Positions 35,001 to 50,000 of a DNA stretch of 64,000 nt are shown here, piece by piece. The stretch comes from Bos javanicus (Eukaryota; Chordata; Mammalia; Artiodactyla; Bovidae). The translations under genes were made by a program, and so were the position numbers. The DNA lies in the NCBI RefSeq assembly GCF_032452875.1, contig NC_083869.1:124750001-124814000 (forward strand), read 5' to 3'. Within the stretch, counting starts at the first letter, position 1, and each line of letters starts with the position of its first letter. The notes under the pieces were generated by a model. That model saw nothing but the letters and a program-made list of their open reading frames with translations. It was not told the DNA's origin and ran no database searches.

Positions 35001-38000
35001 TTACTTTTTCTCTGTTAAATTCAGTAAAAAAATTACAACACACACTTTTAATTTTAAATAAGCAATAATGGCTATTACCATGTAGCAAAACTGGGGGGTG
35101 ATTTTAGTCTCTTCCTTATACTTTACTGTATTTTCCAAACTTTCAATCCTAACTATTACTTGAAAGTGAGGAGAATATGTAATTTAAGATACATGGGGGG
35201 AGTTCCTTGGTGGTCCAGTGGTTAAGAATCTGCCTTCTAATGTAGGGGGCTCCGGTTCAATCCCTGGTCAGGGAACTAAGATTCCGTATACTGCAGGGCA
35301 ACTAAGCCCACAGTGACAAAGAGCCTGCACGCTCTAGAGCCTGTGCTCTGCAACCAGAGAAAGACTGTCGGGCTCGGCAACAAAGACTCAGCGTAGCCAA
35401 AAAAAAGTATGGAAAAAAATTAAAATGTGAAATTAAAAATTATTTTACAGGAATCTGACAAACTGTGCAACAAATATAAGGCCATGGAGTCTTCGGTTCA
35501 GACCTACACCCTGGGGTAGACCACCACGAGTCCAGGGAGCCTCAGGCGCCCGCCTCCACCTGTCGCTCCCTGGGGTGATTTGGGACCCGCACTCCCGACT
35601 CAGGTGACATTCACATCCTACACTGAGTGAAGTGAGTCCTTTCTTACCTTCCAATGCATCATCTCCGACTTCTTCATACGTCTGCCAAGAGACCAGAGAG
35701 GTGGGTGAGAAGCACAGTGAAAGCCTGGCCCAGGACTAGGATGGCTTCTTTTTAACAAGGGGAATTAAGCTGCTGCATCTTTCCCTGTCTTTCTGAAGCA
35801 CAAGCTCCTGTCCTTAACCACCCCATCCCGGAGACTCACCCAGGTCTCTAGAGGATGCGGGGCCAGACTGGCCAAATCATGGTTACCTGCATGGTGCTCT
35901 GGGTGTAGCCGTACTGGGGATAACTGTAGCTGTAGCTGCCTGTGTTCTGGTCATAGCCCCACTGGGCGTAGTAGTTCTGGTACTGCTGGTAATACTGGTT
36001 GTAGCTGTAACTGTACATTTGACTGTATTCCACTGGCTTCACACGGCTCCTTAAAGGAAGAAGGAAAAATAAACAAACAAATGAGCAAACATTTCCATAA
36101 TACTATCTGACCGGGACTGTTCTAAGTGCTTTACACAGACTAACTCGTTTAATCCCCACAATGGTGCTATACAGTAAATATGTAATTAATCCTATTTCAC
36201 AGATGAGAAAACTGAGGTAGAGAGAGATTACATCGTTTGTCCAAAGTCACATAGTGAGTTAAGAGATTCAAACCCAGGCAGTCTGATCCCAGAACCCAGC
36301 TTTAAAGACAGGAGCTTCTGGGAATCCCTGGTGGTCCAGCGGTGGGGACTCTGCACTTTGAGTTCCACGGGCCCAGGTTCAGTCCCTGATCGGGGCACTG
36401 GGATCCTGTGGGCCACACAGCATGGCCAAATTAAAAAAAAAAGGCACTTCCAATGGTTAGGTTTGTCTCCCTTACAAACTTTTTTAGTACTGACTTTTCC
36501 CCTTCTCAAGATCTTGGAGGGCTGTTTTTCTGCCAGCCACAAAGGCTCAGATAAACATGGCCTGGATAATCTGGATTTAGAATGATCCAAGGAGCATTTG
36601 CAAATTACAAAATCTCTTATCACCTTTTCCCTGCAAAAACATAAGGTTAAGTGTTTCAGGAGCCTGGAACTGTAGTCAGAGATACCATCTGTGGAGTAGG
36701 TACTTGGGATTTGTTCCCATTCTTTTTTATATATGGTCTCCTACTTTAAGTCCTGCATAGCTCTATGTCAGAGCTATTATTTATTATTCCCTCTGTAAAT
36801 ATGAGAACACAGCCTCTGAACGGTTAAGTGATTTACCCAAGACTACACAGAGGACTGGAGCCAAATTCTAACTCCAAGGCTTGCACCCCAACCACAACAC
36901 GGTTCATACAGCACCTGCCCTGCAGACTCAAGTCTCCTATCCATCTCCCCCTTCCTGCATTGACCAACCAGGGCTGAGGCCCAAAGTCAACGGAAAGCTT
37001 TCTTCTCTGATTCCACAGCTACCCCAGTCACTGCTAACCAAAGACAATGTCAAGCGTGCAAAAGATCCACTGCTTTCAAAACCTTAAAAAACCACAGGTG
37101 ATGACCTCTTCCCAGGTTCCTCGTGTGCTCAATGTCAGCTTGGTGAGGACTCAGCCTGAGCAGTTAGGCTGCATCTGACTGCCTTAGCATCACCTCCCGA
37201 TGGGACGGCTCGATCAAGTCTGATGGCAGAGATTTCCTCTCCCTGCCCACTGCCAGGCTAAAAACTGCTCATGTTTGCCTCCATGACCCTACCCCCCTGA
37301 CCCATGCGTCCAAGGAGTCTACCACCCTCATGACATGTTCAGGTCACTGAAGGCACAGGGCCTGGGTCTACACATTTCTGTTTCTCCACACTCGGCTTAC
37401 AAGTCTGACTCTCCAAGGAAACTCTGATCACTCAATTCTTAGTGCATGAGGGCACCTCCCCAGAGGCAGGCATTAAATGCTGACAACAATGCTCAGTGAA
37501 GAAACAGATGTAACAAAATAACTGCTCTGCAGAACAGACTTTGTTTTTCTTGTTTATAGCTACAACTTCAAAGTCTAGGGCGGGGCTGCAGTTGCAGGGA
37601 CTCAGTTATCACTGACTGAATAAATGATGACAAAGCAGAAACGACCAAAATAGTAAACATCAGAGGAACTGCTAGACAGAATATGCAATCAAAAGAATAT
37701 TCCGCAGCTATTACAAATGTTGTAATGATGACAACTATGCAACTCTATGGCAAAGTGAGTGTGTATACTGAGTAAACTGGGAAGAACAAGGGTGAACACT
37801 GTTATTGTCATTAAAAATGAATAAGCAACGAATCTACCACATGTAAACTGACCCATATGCATGCAGTGTATTACATCAGTATCTACATTTATACAGAAGC
37901 CTGAAAAGGAACCCAGAAATTATAAGCAGTCATTTAGAGTAACAAGGAACTTCTTTCTTTTCAATGTTTTCTTTAATGTTTTTACATATACAGTAGAGTT

Positions 38001-41000
38001 TAGAACAAATAACATTTGGAGGGGAGAATCGCTGAGGCTAAACTGCAAAGAGCCTCCAAATCTTTGCTGTCTTAAAAAACACGGCCATCTGGAAGTTCTG
38101 CCCAAAGAGTGTAACCACTTACATACTTTAACACGAAGTTTCTCAGGCTTTGTAAAGTTGACTTTTGGGTGGCAGAGGAGACCATTCTTTGTTCCGGGAG
38201 ATGTCTTGTGCACTGTACAATGTTTAATAGCATACCTGGCCTGTACTCATTAGATTCGAGAGGCTTCCCTCTCCCAGTATGGGATGTGACAATCAAATTT
38301 ATCTTTAGGTGTTGCCAATGTCCTCAAGTTGAGAACCACTGCTTGGGCCAAAGGATGGAAGATTCTACGCAGAGAAAAACTATCTTATATCTGAGTATAA
38401 AACATGCTTGGATATGCACGGGAAGAAGGGTTTCCTGCCCAGAGTGACAGGTACAATAGTGATGTATATAATCTTCTATCCTGCTTACATCATTATTCTT
38501 CTTTTGGCCACAAGGCGTGGCTTGTGGCAATTTCCTATATCATATTCCCTATATCATTAATTCTTAGCCACTCCCATAGCAAGGGGCACTCATAAGAGGT
38601 TTGTATGTTTCAATAGCAGCTCTACTGGGCAAAGAGCACACAAACTAAGTTTGCAGAGCCCAACTGCTTTTCCAGCATCGCTATGGCGATTCTCAGTGTG
38701 CCTGCCTCCCCCTGTCTCTCCTCAGCTGTAAGCTTCTGCAGGGGCAACAGTGACGCTGGCTCATCTCCAGCACCCAGCCTGGCAAATACCAGGCACTCAT
38801 TACTTGTGACCTGCACTGAGTCGCCTGGCAGCCTCCCAATCAGCAAGCGGATGCCCTGATTATCAGCAACCGACGAGGCATGTCTCGGTTCCCACGCCAG
38901 CGCAGGACTCACGCTTTGGGGATGGCCACGCTCAGCCGCACTGGTTTAGACCCCAGTCCTATGGCTCCCTGGCACTCTGTCAGGGCTCGCTTCTGTTCCA
39001 GCTCATCTGTGAATTTCACAAAACCATAACCCCTGCAGGAAAAAGACACACACATACACACGCACTATTTAGATCACAAATGTGATGCAGGTAAAACCAA
39101 AGAACGGAAAAGAAGCTGAGAAGGGAGAGAGCACCCATCAAACCACATGGGCAGGCCTGAGCGCCCCACTGAACAGAGGGGTGTCACAGAGCGGTGTGAC
39201 ACCCCAGCACTGGAGGATCCCACTTTCAGTTCACCAACCTCCTCCATGCCATCCTGATATGGCTTCTCCCCAAACAGAAGCTTCCTTCCCGATCTACTGG
39301 AAAGTATTATTATTATTATTACAGTAGAAGCAGTAGTAGTAACAGTCACAGAAGGCCAAATATTTATGGAGCCTGCCCTGCATGCCAGGTGCTACCCAAG
39401 GCACTGGGACTCAGCAGTCACAAGCAGACAAGGTTCCTGCTTTCCTGAACTCATATCCCACTTGGGGATAAATGAATGACAGTTAACATTTAATGACCAC
39501 TTATTATTTCCCAGGCACTATGCTGAGTATTTTCCCAGTTATCTCAATAAACTGTCCAACAACTTGATGAAGGGAGTATCCACATCTTATTGAAGGCAAA
39601 ACCAAACTTCAAAGATGTTTAATGACTTGCCCAAAGTCATACCAGAAGCAGAATTCAAAGTCCAAGCTCATAACTACTACTCAGATCAAAAAAGGAATCT
39701 TTCCCGACATATAGCATATGATCTCACTTATGTGTGGAATCTAAAATATGATATAAATGAACTTACTTACAAAACAGAAAGAGACTCACAGACACAGAAA
39801 ACAAACTTATGGTTAACAAAGGTGCAAGAGGGTAGAAAAGGGATAAATTAGGAGGAGTCTGAGATTAGCAGATATAAACCACTATAGATAAACGAGGTCC
39901 TACTGTATAGCACAGGGAACTATATATATTCAATATCCTGTAAAAAACGGTAACAGAGGAAAAAATATATATATAAACCCTTAAGGTCTTTCCATTTTTA
40001 AAGTAAAAATATTAAATAAAAAAGGAAATACCTATAAAGCATTTTCTATTGATTTATTTACATTACATCATTTCATCCTCACACCAACCCCCATGAGATG
40101 CAGATACTATAAATCGGTCCCATTTCACAGATGAGGAAACAGGGGCAGAGGCTCAGTAACTTGTCTGCTGCATAATCCCTGGGCAGTACTGAGGCTGGGA
40201 TTTGCACCAGGCGGTTTGGCTCCAGAGCCTGAACTCTTACCACCATGGCCTCATTATCACACCCTCAGCTATGAGATACATGCTGCAACCAACAGGGTAG
40301 GCATGAATAAAAGTAAGACCTTACTTAGACACGCCTGTCTGGTCCAAAACCACCTTGCCTCCCCGACAGGAGGGGTAGACTTTGACGAAGAACTCATACA
40401 GCATGCCATCATCCACATCTGGGGTCAGATCCCCCACAAAGAGGGAGTACTCAGGGCTGAGAAGAGAGAACAAGATTCAGACACAAAGAAGAAAACTTCT
40501 GTTCTTGTGAGCTCTCTTGGCCCATTCTAGATAAACCTCTTCTGTGCTGTGTCAGAGAACAACACATCTGCTGGGCCCTTAACGTAGTCCTGCTGCTGCT
40601 GCTGCTAAGTCGCTTCAGCCGTGTCCGATTCTGTGTGACCCCATAGACGGCAGCCCACCAGGCTCCCCCGTCCCTGGGATTCTCCAGGCACGAGTACTGG
40701 AGTGGGGTGCCATTGCCTTCTCTGAACCTAGTCGTAATTGGTTTCATTTGGCAGTCCTGGTAGAAGAGTTTCGAAAGGAGTCTCCTGCCCCAGGCCCTTC
40801 ACCCACTGAATAAAGCCTATCTGGCTTCAAGCTTTACCTGAGTGCAGACCAGGGGATAAGTCAGAGACGCTCAAAAGATAAAGCCAGAGATTCTGCATTC
40901 ACTGCATACTTTTAATCCAAATGGGGAAAAGTACAGGGAGCATGAGAACTAAACCTTCTCTCCTAGAGATGGGCTAACATGAAATCCCTCAACTTTCAGG

Positions 41001-44000
41001 ACAGGGTCAGCAAAATTTTCTGTGAAGGCCGTACAGTACCTATTGTAGGCTCTCTGGGGGCACCTCTGATTTCTGTTGTCTTTTATCTGTTTCCACAATC
41101 CTTAAAAAATGAAAGGGGGGCCAGGGGGCCTTCCCTGGTGGCCCAGTAGTTAAGTTACTTAAGTAGTTAAGGTGGTCCACTTTCATTGCAGGGGGCATAG
41201 AATTGATTCCTGGTCAGGGAGCTAAGACCCCACAAGCAGAGCAGCATGGCCAAATAAATAAATAATTTAAAATACAGAGGGAATTTCCTGGCAGTCCAGT
41301 GGTTACGACTCTGTGCTCTCACTGCCGACAGCCTGGGTTTAATCCTGGTTGGGTAACTAGGATCCTGCAAACCGTGAGGCACCTTGAAAAAAAAAGTAAA
41401 AACCATTTCTAGCTTTCAGGTAATGGAGAAGGCAATGGCAACCCACTCCAGTGTTGTTGCCTGGAGAATCCCATGGATGGAGGAGCCTGGTGGGCTGCAG
41501 CCCATGGGGTCGCTAAGTCGGACACGACTGAGCGACTTCACTTTCACTTTTCGCTTTCATGCACTGGAGAAGGAAACGGCAACCCACTCCAGTGTTGTTG
41601 CCTGGAGAATCCCAGGGACGGGGGAGCCTGGTGGGCTGCTGTCTATGGGGTCACACAGAGTCAGACACGACTGCAGTGACTTAGCGAATGACAAAATTAG
41701 GTCACAGTTTGCCAACCCCCATAACAGAACAATAAACTCATTATTATTTTATTTCAAGTATGATACATATTCCTTGTATAAGATCAGAATATATAAAAGG
41801 ACAAAGAAAAATAAAATACCAATAACCCAACTCAAAGGGAATCACCATGAACACCTTGATATGCATTTTTGTTCTTTTGCTTTAGCTTCTTCCTTTGAAT
41901 TTATAAAAATTGGATACAACTCATTTATTTTGTTTCTAGCATTTTTTTCACTTACAGCATCTAACCAACATCTTGACATGTGAGTATTTTGCTACAACAT
42001 GACACGTTAATGGATACACAATATTCCAAAAAATGAACATATTGTAACTTGAACCACTTTCCTATTATTAGATTACTTGGATTTTCCCCCAATTTTGCCG
42101 ATTGTATGTAGTATCTCAATGAACATTTTCTCTCTTTTTTTAAAAAACTTTTACTGGAGTTGATATACAATGTTGTGCTAACTTTAGGTGTACAGCAAAG
42201 TAAATCAGTTTATACATATACGCATATCCATTCTTTTTTATATTCTTTTCCCATATAAGCTATTACAGAGTATCAAGTAGAGCTCCCTATGCTATACAGG
42301 AGGTCCTAATTAGTTATCTATTTTATATATACTAGCGTGTACAAGTCACTCCCAACCTCCCAATTTATTCACTGCGTCCCCTTATCCCCTGGTAACCATA
42401 GGTTTATTTTCTACATCTGTGGCTCTATTTCTGTTTTATAAGTAAGTTCTTTTTAAGATTCCACAAATAAGTGGTATTACACAATATCAACGAACATTTT
42501 CAAGGCTAATCTTTACACAAGCGTGCTAAGTCACTTCAGTCGTGTCCGACTCTGTGCGATTCTATGGACTGTGTAGCCCACCAGGCTTCTCTGTCCATGG
42601 GATTCTCCAGGCAAGAATATTGGAGTGGGTTGCCATGCCCTCCTCCAGATCTTTCCAACCCAGGGATCAAACCTACGTCTCTTATGTCTCCTGCGCTGGC
42701 AGGCGGGTTCCTTACCTAGTGCCACCTAGGGATAATCTTTACACATATCCATGAATAAATTCTGAAAAGCAGAATTATGGGTTCAAAGGGTATAAATCTA
42801 TCTAAAGCCTTTGATACATTGTTCTCCACCTTTCAAAGCAATCTGAAATGCTTGATACATTTATGCTGCTACAGCAATTCTTACTGAATAAATGTCATTA
42901 CCATGGGCAGTCATGGGACTAGGAGAGGGAGCAAATACAGAGAAGACAAGGGCCTTGCCATGAGCAAACTGGAAGCATCCCCCAACAGGGATGGGAGGGG
43001 CTGGCCTTCAGGAGGGAAGCACTCTGGAGCCAAACTCAGCGCCCCATCCTCCTCTCTGGAAGTGACCAGTGCAGTGAACACATCTTGTCTCTATTTAGAC
43101 ATTTCCCAGGACTTGAAACTACCTTGTGGCTACTCTCTACTTACCTGTTATCTGGCTGTTTCCCATAAGTGGCGTAATTCAGTTTAAAACGCTTTGCCTG
43201 AAAATTTAAAAACAAACAAACTAAAACAGAGAAAGGTATTTCAAGAATCAACAATTTTTGGAAAAAAACTGAAATAAATTACCTTGGCCAAAACATCTCC
43301 CCCTCTCTAAGCCTCAGCCTTTTCTCCTGTTTAAAAGGAGGGGGATGCACGGATGACCGCTAAGGGCACTGCCAGCTCCATGGTTCTATGAGCCCAGGTG
43401 TGCCAGCGTGGTGCAGCTGTAAGCTAAGTAACTGTGGGAAGAGCAGAATGCAACTCTCTTGAAACGTGTCCTCACAGCTGCCAGCCTGTTCTACTTTGTC
43501 AATCAAGCAAGAGGTCTAGAGGTTCAAGTCTTCTGTGAAGGGAGGCAGCGGTGCAGAGTGGAAAGGGCATGGGTTTTAGAGGCAACCAATCTTCGGTCTG
43601 CATCCTGGCTCTGCCACTTACTACCTGTGTTGCCTTGGGCAAGTTATTCCATCTCCCTGAGCTTCAGTTTCCTGGTCTGTCAAAGATAACAATGTCTACT
43701 GTTTAGGGTTGTTATAGGATTAAATAAAATATATGGTAGGGATTCAACAAATGACAGTCATTCATGGTAACAAAAATGGCAACATTATCATTATCTAAGT
43801 GTCCTTACAGGTGTGGCTCCTGGAAGGGGCTTCCCGTTGATTTTATGTAAACACTTCTCAGCTGTGGCCAAATCTGCAAATTCTACAAAGCAGTAGCCAG
43901 CCGGGATCCTGGAGTGAAAACAGAAAAAGGGAATGGTTAAAGATCTGATACCCAGGCACTTTGACAATGATCGTGTGGCTAAGACTCTGAGCTCCCAATG

Positions 44001-47000
44001 CACCTGGTCAGAGAACTAGATCCTATATGCCGCAACTAAGTATTTGCATGCAGCAACTAAAACCAGGTACAGCCAAATAAATAAATATATTTAAAAAGGA
44101 GTGGTGAGGGAAGGTTCAAGAGGGAGGGGAGACAGGATATATGTTTAATTATGGCTGATTCAAGTTGTTGTATGGCAGAAACCAACACAAAACTGTAAAG
44201 CAAGTTTCCTCCTATGAAAAAATAAAAAAAAAAAAAAAAGAGTAATTCAAGCTTTCACAGGCAGACAGACACACACGTACACACAAGATGTGATACCTAG
44301 ATGAGAGACTAAGTCTGGGCTGGAGGGCAGGAAAAAATGTTTTTCTCATGACAGCCCATATTATTTTTGTTCCATGCTGTACTCCAGTTCAGAATTTACA
44401 GACCTGAGTATAAGTATTGCCCATCCAGGGCAGTACCAGACTCATTTAGTAAATCATTTATTCATGTACTGTATCGCCTATGAAGAACTCTTGCCAAAAA
44501 CGTTTCCTCGGACTTCCCTGGTGGTCCAGTGGCTAAGACTCCAAGCTCCCAGGCAGGGGGCGTGGGTTCCATCCTCCCAGTTGCCACAACTAAGAGTTCG
44601 AATGCCACAACTAAAGACCCTGCACAACTGAAGACTGAAGAAGATCTCGTGTGCCCTAAGACCTAGCACAGCCGAAAAATAAAAATATTCCTATGCAACC
44701 CAAGCAAACCTTCAGATCTAATGTCCAGCTTACAGGAAATATTAGGAACAGAACAAATAAAACACTATGATCAGATCAGATCAGTTTCTCAGTCGTGTCC
44801 GACTCTTTGTGACCCCATGAATTGCAGTATGCCAGGCCTCCCTGTCCACCACCAACTCCCGGATTTCACTCAGACTCATGTCCATCGAGTCAGTGATGCC
44901 ATCCAGCCATCTCATCCTCTGTCATCCCCTTCTCCTCTTGCCCCCAATCCCTCCCAGCATCAGAGTCTTTTCCAATGAGTCAACTCTTCGCATGAGGTGG
45001 CCAAAGTACTGGAGTTTCAGCTTTAGCATCATTCCTTCCAAAGAAATCCCAGGGCTGATCTTCTTCAGAATGGACTGGTTGGATCTCCTTGCAGTCCAAG
45101 GGACTCTCAAGAGTCTTCTCCAACACCACAGTTCAAAAGCATCAATTCTTCGGCGCTCAGCCTTCTTCACAGTCCAACTCTCACATCCATACATGACCAC
45201 TGGAAAAACCATAGCCTTGACTAGACGGACCTTTGTTGGCAAAGGAATGTCTCTGCATTTGAATATGCTATCTAGGTTGGTCATAACTTTCCTTCCAAGG
45301 AGTAAGCGTCTTTTAATTTCATGGCTGCAGTCACCATCTGCAGTGATTCTGGAGCCCAGAAAAATAAAGTCTGACACTGTTTCCACTGTTTCCCCCTCTA
45401 TTTCCCATGAAGTGATGGAACCAGATGCCATGATCTTCGTTTTCTGAATGTGGAGCTTTAAGCCAACTTTTTCACTCTCCACTTTCACCTTCATCAAGAG
45501 GCTTTTTAGTTCCTCTTCACTTTCTGCCATAAGGGTGGTGTCATCTGCATATCTGAGGTTACTGATATTTCTCCCGGCAATCTTGATTCCAGCTTGTGTT
45601 TCTTCCAGCCCAGCGTTTCTCATGATGTACTCTGCATATAAGTTAAATAAACTGGGTGACAATATACAGCCTTGACGTACTCCTTTTCCTATCTGGAACC
45701 AGTCTGTTGTTCCATGTCCAGTTCTAACTGTTGCTTCCTGACCTGCATACAGGTTTCTCAAGAGGCAGGTCAGGTGGTCTGGTATTCCCATCTCTTGAAG
45801 CATTTTCCACAGTTTATTGTGATCCACATAGTCAAAGGCTTTGGCACAGTCAATAAAGCAGAAATAGATGTTTTTCTGGAACTCTCTTTTTCCAGAGAGA
45901 CTGTTCTCTGGAACAGCTTTTTCCATGATCCAGCGGATGTTGGCAATTTGATCTCTGGTTCCTCTTCCTTTTCTAAAACCAGCTTGAACATCAGGAATTT
46001 CACGGTTCATGTATTGCTGAAGCCTGGCTTGGAGAACTTTAAGCATTACTTTACTAGCGTGTGAGATGAGTGCAATTGTGCGGTAGTTTGAGCACTCTTT
46101 GGCACTGCCTTTCTTTGGGATTGGAATGAAAACTGACCTTTTCCAGTCCTGTGGCCACTGCTGAGTTTTCCAAATTTGCTGGCAAGGAAACAAATCCAGA
46201 ATTTAGGACCAGAATCCAGAATGTAGAACCTAATGTAAGACAATCTTACCTCTTCAAAAAGTCGTTATTCTGAGAAAAGAAAGAAGTGGGCATTTCTACA
46301 TTAAAAAGAGACAAATGCAATACAGGATCTGATCTCTGACTGGATCCTAATTCATTAAAAAACAATACTCAAATATTTAGAAACGTTGTAATGCCTATAA
46401 TTTACTTTCATGTGGTTCAGCAAAAAGAAAACATCAATCTCCTTAAATCTCTATAGACACTTAGATAAGGAGAATATAGCAACATATTAACAACTTTTGA
46501 AATTAGGTGGTGGTTATATGAGTGTACATTGTACTTTTTGTAAATTTAAATTTTTTGTAATTTAAAAAGTTTTTTTGATAACCTACCACCAGCCAGGCAG
46601 ATACAGAGTTGAAGAACATGGCACCTGACCTTAAGAAACTTAAAATCTAGTTGGACAAAGTAAATCCACGGACCAGACCTAATTGGGGGAATATGTGTGA
46701 GTTTCCTGGTGGTCTATTTTTAAAGCATTACTAAGGGACATAAGGGACTTTATTTTTCTGGGCTCCAAAAATCACTGCAAATGGTGACTGCAGCCATGAA
46801 ATTAAAAGACGCTTGCTCCTTGGAAGGAAAGTTATGACCAACCTAGACAGCATATTAAAAAGCACAGACATTACTTTGTCAACAAAGGTCCATCTAGTCA
46901 AAGCTATGGTTTTTCCAGTAGTCATGTATGGATGTGAAAGTTGGACTATAAAGAAAGCTGAGTGCTGAAAAATTGATGCTTTTGAACTGTGGTGTTGGAG

Positions 47001-50000
47001 AAGACTCTGGAGAGTCCCTTGGACTCCAAGGAGATGCAACCAGTCCATCCTAAAGGAGATCAGTCCTGGGTGTTCATTGGAAGGACTGATGTTGAAGCTG
47101 AAACTCCAATACTCTGGCCACCTGATGCGGAGAGCTGACTCATGTGGCTAGATCCTCTGATATTCCTTCCTCCTAAGAGATTTATACTGAAATCAGTTTT
47201 ACTTAACAGCATTCTTAAATCTATCACCAGTGAAATAAATCAGACTTTTCTGGAACTATGATACTCAGTTCAAATAACATTATGGACACCAAGCCAAAAG
47301 ATACGGGCAAGGGAAGTACCAGAGCCCAGGGATCTAAGAACACAGTCTATGAGCTCCATAAATGTTAATGCTTAGAAGAACGGTGGGGCAAATCTGTGTT
47401 TTCTGTCTTGTGTGTGCTAGAATTTAAGCCAATGTAAAGACCATCACCAGTAAGAGCTGACTGTTACTGAGCGGTCACTATAGGCCAAGCACTGTGCTCA
47501 CCACTTCACATGCACCATCTCATCTAATTGTCACAGAAAAACTCCATGAGAGAAGCAAACTACTGCTCCCATTTAGATGTGGAGACTGAGATTCAGGATT
47601 ATACAATACTCCTTAAACTACACAGCTGCTGATGCTGCTGCTACTGCTGCTAAGTCGCTTCAGTCATGTCTGACTTTGTGCGACCCCATAGACAGTAGCC
47701 CACCAGGCTCCCCCATCCCTGGGATTCTCCAGGCAAGAACACTGGGTGGGTTGCCATTTCCTTCCCCAATGCATGAAAGTGAAAAGTGAAAGTGAAGTCG
47801 CTCAGTCGTGCCCCACTCTTAGCGACCCCATGGACTGCAGCCTACCCGGCTTCTCCGTCCATGGGATTTTCCAGGCAAGAGTACTGGAGTGGGGTGCCAT
47901 TGCCTTCTCCGAAACTACACAGCTGGTATTTGCCAAAGGCTGGACTTGAGTTCAGGATAATCTGACCATATTCTTTCCCCAGCAGTTTATTGTGAAAAAT
48001 TCCAAACATAAAAATTAAAAGAGCTGCCATAGCAAACACCCTTATATATATATATATATATATATATACATACACACACATACACACATCCACCGCTTTT
48101 TAAAAAATATTTACTTTACCAAATGACAATCCATCCACATCCTTACCCATTTATCATCTTTGTTTTTGTTGATATTTTTTCTTATTTTTTTTAAATAATG
48201 AAAGTATGATAACATTTACAGGAGATGGAAAATACAGGTACATCCTTATTTTCTGATACATTTCAAAGTAAGTTGCAGATATTGGTACATTTTTCTCAAT
48301 TATTTTAACACGCTTATTATTAGAGTTCAATTACTGCATAGTTTTTTCCTTTTAAGTTACATACAATGAAATGCACAAATTCTTCTAGATGCTGAGTTAT
48401 TTCCACCACAGATTAATTCTGTGTATTTTAGAACTGACTCAGTGGAAACATCCTGATGCTGGGAAAGACTGAAAGGCAAAAGGAAAAGAGGGTGGCAGAG
48501 GATAAGATGGCTAGATAGAATCACCAACTCAAAGGACATGAACTTAAGCAAACTCCAGAAATTTTAAGTCATATACTGTATACGTATACCATACATATAC
48601 ATAAACTGTATGTGTATACCAGTCACATACTGTATGACTATACCAGTATTTACATATCTACCTATTCAGATACCTGGACTGCAGTTTGGGGCCATTGTCC
48701 CACATGCTATCGGGCTTCCCAGGTGGCACAGTGGTAAAGAATCCGCCTGCCGATGCAGGAGATGCAAGAGATGCGAGTTTGATCCTGGGCCTGGAAGATC
48801 CCCTGGAGTAGGAAATGGCAACCCACTCCTGCATTCTTGTTGGGAAAATTCCGTAGGCAGAGAAGCCACCAAGAGTCGGACACAACTGAGGGACTGAGCT
48901 CGCACGCATGCACACGCGTGCACACACACACACTCACACAAAATGTGCTACACGTATTCACGTCCTTTTCATGCTAGTTACACGTTTTCATTTCTCTTGA
49001 GTAAATACCTAAGACTAGACTTGCTAAGGAGAAGGCAATGGCACCCCACTCCAATACTCTTGCCTGGAAAATCCCATGGACGGAGGAGCCTGGTGGGCTG
49101 CAGTCCATGGGGTCACAAAGAGTCGGACATGACTGAGCGACTTCACTTTCACTTTTCACTTTCATGCACTGGAGAAGGAAATGGCAACCCACCCAGTGTT
49201 CTTGCCTGGAGAATCCCAGGGACAGGGAAGCCTGGTGGGCTGCAGTCTATGGGGTTGCACAGAGTCGGACACTACTGAAGCGACTTAGCAGCAGCAGCAG
49301 CAGCAGCAGCAGCAGACTTGCTAAGGCAGATGTACTGAAGATATATGGACTTCCTGGTGGTCCAGTGGTTAAGAATCCACCTACCGATGCAGGGGACACA
49401 GGTTCCATCTCTGTTCGGGGAAGATCCCACATGCCTCAGAGCAATTAAGCCTGTGTGCCACAACTCCTGAAGCCCACGTGAATAGAGCCCTTGCTCTGCA
49501 ACGAGAAGCCACTGCAATGAGAAGCCTACGCACTAGAGTGCAGCCCCCACTCACAGCAGCTAGAGAAAGCCGGTGCTCAGCAACAAAGACCCAGTGCAGC
49601 CAAAAATCAAGTTGTTGTTTTTTTTTTTTAAGGAAAAAAATAAAAAAGATACTGCCAGATACTTGTCCCCAGTGGCTGTAACATTTTCTAGTCCCACCAG
49701 TGATGGAAGAGATGTGGTTATTTCACATGCAACTGTATTCTTTTTCTTTGCTGAATTAAAAAAATTGTCATTAAGGATTACATTACATTGAAAAAGGTTA
49801 TAGCAACTCACTCTATTATTCCTCCCTGGAGAATCCCACAGACAGAGGAGACTGGTGGGCTAGTCCATGGGGTTGTAGAGTCAGGCACGACTGAGCACGC
49901 ACACAGTTACATAAAATGTTATCATTTCAGCTATTTTTTAACTGTACAGTTCTGTGGTATTAAGTATTTTGCAACCAATCACTACATTGTTAAGCACTAT

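Noticed and set aside
37861..38447. Frames of about 130 and 92 codons in TRNAU1AP intron 6
   Set aside because: Both strands open to a similar degree, no motif, no repeat hit by eye; probably chance.
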